DNA of 16,913 nucleotides from an uncultured Phascolarctobacterium sp. (lineage in GTDB: Bacteria > Bacillota > Negativicutes > Acidaminococcales > Acidaminococcaceae). Both the position numbers and the translations under genes were made by a program. Below are positions 14,803 to 16,913 of the stretch, one piece after another. Location: NCBI GenBank assembly GCA_905207485.1, contig CAJLLL010000042.1, positions 1 through 16,913 of the forward strand, in the 5' to 3' direction. Numbering within the stretch: the first letter of the stretch is position 1; each line of letters opens with the position of its first letter. A model generated the notes under the pieces. That model saw nothing but the letters and a program-made list of their open reading frames with translations, ran no database searches and had not been told where the DNA came from.

Positions 14803-14839
14803 ATTATACAATAAAACTGCGTCTTTTTGCTATTTTTGC
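14803..14839 (-). promoter_or_regulatory. Response-regulator operon promoter with direct repeats in place of the -35 box
   Basis: A perfect -10 TATAAT (14803-14808 on the minus strand) has no recognisable -35 at 17 nt. Instead two copies of GCAAAAA (minus strand; 14833-14839 and 14824-14830) lie 9 nt apart over the -35 position. OmpR-family regulators bind tandem direct repeats at such activated promoters, so this may be an autoregulatory site. Confidence 0.45.
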
Positions 14840-14883
14840 GATATGCTTTCACAAAAATATTACAAAGCAGAAATATTTACACG

Positions 14884-14928
14884 ATAAAAAAATAAGCTAT
14901 CAGCACCAAATTATGCTGATAGCTTATT
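14884..14928 (-). terminator. Rho-independent terminator of the NlpC/P60 gene
   Basis: A 15-bp perfect stem, 14891-14905 with 14914-14928 (AATAAGCTATCAGCA arm), with an 8-nt loop, followed on the minus strand by TTTTTATCG. The hairpin begins 7 nt past the stop codon. Confidence 0.92.
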
Positions 14929-14934
14929 GGATTT

Positions 14935-15609
14935 TTAGATAATGCGGCATGCGCCGTAATAACGGGCACCCCAATAACCGGTAAATGCAGAAGCTACCGT
15001 TACCCCGGTGCTGGAGCCTGCATGGATAAACTGACCGTTGCCGAGATAAATGCCGCAATGCGACGGACCCGGTTCATAAGTGCTGAAGAAAATCAAATCG
15101 CCGGGGCGCAGCTGGCTGGCGCTGATTTGTTTGCCGCTGTACATCTGCACATCGGCAGTACGCGGAATGCTGATGCCTGCACGGGCAAATGCATACTGGG
15201 TGAAACCGGAGCAATCAAAACCGTAAACACTGGTTCCGCCAAACACATAAGGCGTGCCAAGCACACCATAAGCCGCACGGATTACATTCCTTACCGTAGC
15301 ACTTCTGCCGGAACGGTTAGGAGGCATCGGTTTCTGCATTAATGCAGTATAAGTAGCTTCACCGATAATTCCATCGACTTCCAACTGTTTATCCGCCTGG
15401 AAGCGTTTGACAGCGGCTTCCGTTTCAGAACCGAAATCACCGTCAAGCAATTTGATTTCATATTTCAATTCAACCAAGCGTTTTTGAATTGCCAAGACTT
15501 CCGGACCATTATCCCCGTATTCAAACGAAGCTAATGCGGTTGCCATGTTTGCCAAGCAGAATACACATGTCATTACCAAACAAAGGAACCTTTTTCTTAT
15601 CACCCGCAT
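14935..15609 (-). CDS. Secreted NlpC/P60 peptidoglycan endopeptidase with N-terminal peptidoglycan-binding domain
   Basis: A cysteine peptidase that cuts the gamma-D-Glu to diamino acid bond of peptidoglycan stem peptides. From the chosen start it has 224 residues: signal peptide 1-27 (MRVIRKRF, hydrophobic core, cut near ALA/SF), a PG_binding_1 domain about 30-92 (EVLAIQKRLVEL, LDGDFGSETEAAVKRFQ, VDGIIGEATYTAL), a short Pro/Ser linker, and an NlpC/P60 domain about 104-224. The catalytic residues are Cys133 in FDCSGFTQYAF, His184 in PSHCGIYLG and His196 in FIHAGSS, the usual Cys-His-His set. I start at the ATG at 15609, which has AAGG 5 nt upstream and gives a clean signal peptide; a TTG at 15633 in frame lacks a ribosome site. 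It has its own strong promoter and terminator, so it can be expressed apart from the glycosyltransferase gene upstream. Likely role: wall remodelling or cell separation. Confidence 0.95.
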   Translation of the reverse strand: MRVIRKRFLCLVMTCVFCLANMATALASFEYGDNGPEVLAIQKRLVELKYEIKLLDGDFGSETEAAVKRFQADKQLEVDGIIGEATYTALMQKPMPPNRSGRSATVRNVIRAAYGVLGTPYVFGGTSVYGFDCSGFTQYAFARAGISIPRTADVQMYSGKQISASQLRPGDLIFFSTYEPGPSHCGIYLGNGQFIHAGSSTGVTVASAFTGYWGARYYGACRII

Positions 15610-15637
15610 CACATCCTTGTCTTTTATAAACAAGTAA

Positions 15638-15666
15638 ATTATACCACAAAACGCCGTAATTGTAAA
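15638..15666 (-). promoter_or_regulatory. Strong extended -10 promoter of the NlpC/P60 gene
   Basis: Minus strand -35 TTTACA (15661-15666), a 17-nt spacer and -10 TATAAT (15638-15643) preceded by TGG (extended -10). It lies in the gap just after the glycosyltransferase stop codon. Start near 15631. Confidence 0.78.
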
Positions 15667-15672
15667 CCTGAA

Positions 15673-16605
15673 CTACCGTTTGCCGATGTGTCTGCCAATT
15701 ATGTACAAAGGTCTTTGCTTAACTTCCTCAAAAATACGGCCTATATATTCGCCCAAAATGCCGATGCCGACAAGCTGAATGCCGCCAAGGAACAATACGC
15801 TTGCTGTCATAGTTGCCCAACCGGGTACTGCATCATTTGCAACATATTTTACATAAAGTACATGTAAAACCAGCAAAAAACTGATTAAGCCGAACACAAA
15901 TCCTGTATAAAACGCCCAGCGCAGAGGTAAATTTGAAAAAGAAGTTATTCCGTCCAATGCAAAATGAAGCATTTTGCGCAGATTAAATTTGGAATGTCCG
16001 GCAAAACGCGGCGGAGCAGTAAACTCAAAAGTTGCGGTTTTAAAGCCTAGAGTATTAACCAGACCGCGTATAAAACGGGCACGTTCACGGTAACGCCTGA
16101 ACGCTTCCACTGCAACTTTGTCCATCAGACGAAAATCACTTCCGCCCGGAGTAATTTCAACTTTAGACATGGAGTTAATAATTTTATAATATGCTTTGGA
16201 TGTAATATTTTTGAAAAACGAAGCATCTTCAGTTGCGGTGCGTACCGTCTGCACAATCTGAAACCCATTTTCCCACAACTTTAAAAGTTCCGGCACAAGT
16301 TCAGGAGGATGCTGCAAATCGCCATCCATTGTAACAACAGCATCTCCTTCTGCATTGTCAAGACCGCATGTCAGTGCAAGCTGATGTCCGTAATTGCGCG
16401 ATAAAAAATAAACCTGCACATGCGCGTCCTGCTCTGCAAGCTCTGCCAAAATGCCATGGCTGCCGTCGCTGGAGCCGTCATCCACAAAAATAATTTCGTA
16501 ATCATACGGCTGTGCCTGCATAACACCGCTTATACGTTTATGGAATTCGTGCAGATTTTCTTCTTCATTATAAACTGGTACAACAAACGAAACTAACTTC
16601 TTCAT
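15673..16605 (-). CDS. GT2-family polyprenol-phosphate glycosyltransferase (GtrB/CsbB/YkcC-like)
   Basis: A membrane glycosyltransferase that moves a sugar from a nucleotide donor to polyprenyl (undecaprenyl) phosphate on the cytoplasmic face. The GT-A domain spans about 1-225: SFVVPVYNEEENL (6-18), VDDGSSDGS (41-49), the metal-binding TMDGDLQHPPEL (92-103; DxD at Asp94 and Asp96) and GGSDFRLMD (154-162). SRNYGHQLAL (69-78) is also typical. Two C-terminal membrane helices follow (about 229-252 and 263-287), with the basic LYIIGRHIGKR tail common in this group. 310 residues is the normal length. The ATG at 16605 has AAGGTG about 10 nt upstream. No GtrA-type flippase or second transferase lies next to it, so the sugar and final acceptor (teichoic acid, lipopolysaccharide or protein) are unknown. 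It precedes the NlpC/P60 gene without a clear terminator between them. Confidence 0.94.
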   Translation of the reverse strand: MKKLVSFVVPVYNEEENLHEFHKRISGVMQAQPYDYEIIFVDDGSSDGSHGILAELAEQDAHVQVYFLSRNYGHQLALTCGLDNAEGDAVVTMDGDLQHPPELVPELLKLWENGFQIVQTVRTATEDASFFKNITSKAYYKIINSMSKVEITPGGSDFRLMDKVAVEAFRRYRERARFIRGLVNTLGFKTATFEFTAPPRFAGHSKFNLRKMLHFALDGITSFSNLPLRWAFYTGFVFGLISFLLVLHVLYVKYVANDAVPGWATMTASVLFLGGIQLVGIGILGEYIGRIFEEVKQRPLYIIGRHIGKR

Positions 16606-16639
16606 TTTTAAGACACACCTTAAATTTAATTACCTTTAT

Positions 16640-16669
16640 ATTATATAACAACTTCAAACAAATTGTAAC
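16640..16669 (-). promoter_or_regulatory. Possible promoter of the glycosyltransferase gene
   Basis: Minus strand -10 TATAAT (16640-16645), an 18-nt spacer and a weak -35 GTTACA (16664-16669). It lies between the rnpB terminator and the gene, the expected place, but the -35 matches only four of six consensus bases. Confidence 0.42.
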
Positions 16670-16700
16670 TGCCGATTATGAAGCTGCCCTTAATTTTTGC

Positions 16701-16730
16701 AAAAAAATAAGGCCGGTAAAATTACCAGCC
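16701..16730 (-). terminator. Rho-independent terminator of rnpB
   Basis: On the minus strand GGCTGGTA pairs with TACCGGCC (one G-U pair) around a 4-nt loop, followed by TTATTTTTTTG. It lies just downstream of the 3' end of the RNase P RNA. Confidence 0.85.
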
Positions 16731-16737
16731 GTATCTT

Positions 16738-16913
16738 CAAGAATACGAGTGCTCAATAAGCCGGGTTCTGTTCCGCAAAGCGGCAGCAATCATTTATCTA
16801 GGCCGGCAATTACTTGCAGGCTCAAGCGACACAACCCGGAAGGATCAGCGGGCCGCTTCATCCCTTCCCTATTTGGTCTTGCTCCGAATGGGGTTTACCT
16901 AGCCGGCCGGTTA
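16738..16913 (-). ncRNA. rnpB: RNase P RNA, class A, 3' part (5' end lies beyond the window)
   Basis: The catalytic RNA of RNase P, which trims the 5' leader of tRNA precursors. On the minus strand the universally conserved blocks are in order: GGAGCAAGACCAAATAGGG (about 16867-16885), GCCTAGATAAATGATTGC (about 16786-16803) and the P4 strand ACAGAACCCGGCTTA (16757-16771). The GCCGGCCTAGATAAATGA element and overall order fit the class A (ancestral) type rather than the class B type of bacilli. The 3' end is set approximately, about 20 nt after P4 as in other class A RNAs, before the terminator at 16701-16730. The 5' half, including the other P4 strand, is cut off by the window edge. Confidence 0.93.

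Noticed and set aside
15609..15633. Upstream TTG start of the NlpC/P60 gene
   Set aside because: It has no Shine-Dalgarno sequence and would lie at or within a few nucleotides of the predicted transcription start; the ATG at 15609 has AAGG at good spacing.
1..16913. CRISPR array, insertion sequence, prophage, tRNA or integration site
   Set aside because: No regularly spaced repeats, transposase or phage genes, tRNA-like folds or flanking direct repeats were seen on either strand.

Overview
The window reads as ordinary chromosomal DNA of an anaerobic bacterium of the Bacillota. It holds 16 protein genes, most on the minus strand, and the 3' part of an RNase P RNA gene at the right edge. The RNase P RNA is of class A (bacilli have class B). 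Together with the hydrogenase maturase HydG, the TM1266-family protein, YlbF, Shine-Dalgarno starts and moderately low G+C, this points to Clostridia or Negativicutes. My best guess is an Acidaminococcaceae-like (Phascolarctobacterium-type) Negativicute, but that is inference. I saw no insertion sequence, phage gene, CRISPR array, tRNA or frameshifted gene, and no gene-free stretch above 300 bases.

Layout, left to right. (1) 72-1591: an AzgA/PbuG-type purine permease with its own TTGACA/TAAAAT promoter and terminator. (2) 1597-4712: a minus-strand operon transcribed as class-IV aminotransferase-like protein, small ECF-S-like membrane protein, TM1266-family protein, HydG. The aminotransferase-like protein lacks the catalytic lysine and the PLP-phosphate arginine of its family, the most surprising thing in the window. 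(3) 4713-4894: a divergent control region whose two predicted promoters face each other. (4) 4895-7210: the only plus-strand gene, a CPA2 cation:proton antiporter with tandem RCK_C domains, closed by a bidirectional terminator. (5) 7276-9321: an unrecognised 519-residue protein followed by a zinc-ribbon membrane protein.

(6) 9343-10696: ylbF and murB, overlapping, with a perfect 21-bp inverted repeat over the promoter's -35 box. (7) 10702-14808: an operon of response regulator, sensor histidine kinase, nitrilase-superfamily amidase and secreted VanX-type D-Ala-D-Ala dipeptidase, the first and last gene pairs overlapping by ATGA. (8) 14884-16669: a secreted NlpC/P60 endopeptidase with a peptidoglycan-binding domain, and a polyprenol-phosphate glycosyltransferase upstream of it. 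(9) 16701-16913: rnpB with its terminator.

Functionally, the right half is rich in envelope genes: MurB makes the muramic acid precursor, the dipeptidase and NlpC/P60 enzyme trim or recycle peptidoglycan, the glycosyltransferase charges a lipid carrier, and the two-component system may link envelope or periplasmic conditions to the dipeptidase. The left half concerns hydrogen metabolism (HydG makes the CO/CN iron synthon of [FeFe]-hydrogenase), purine uptake and cation/pH balance.
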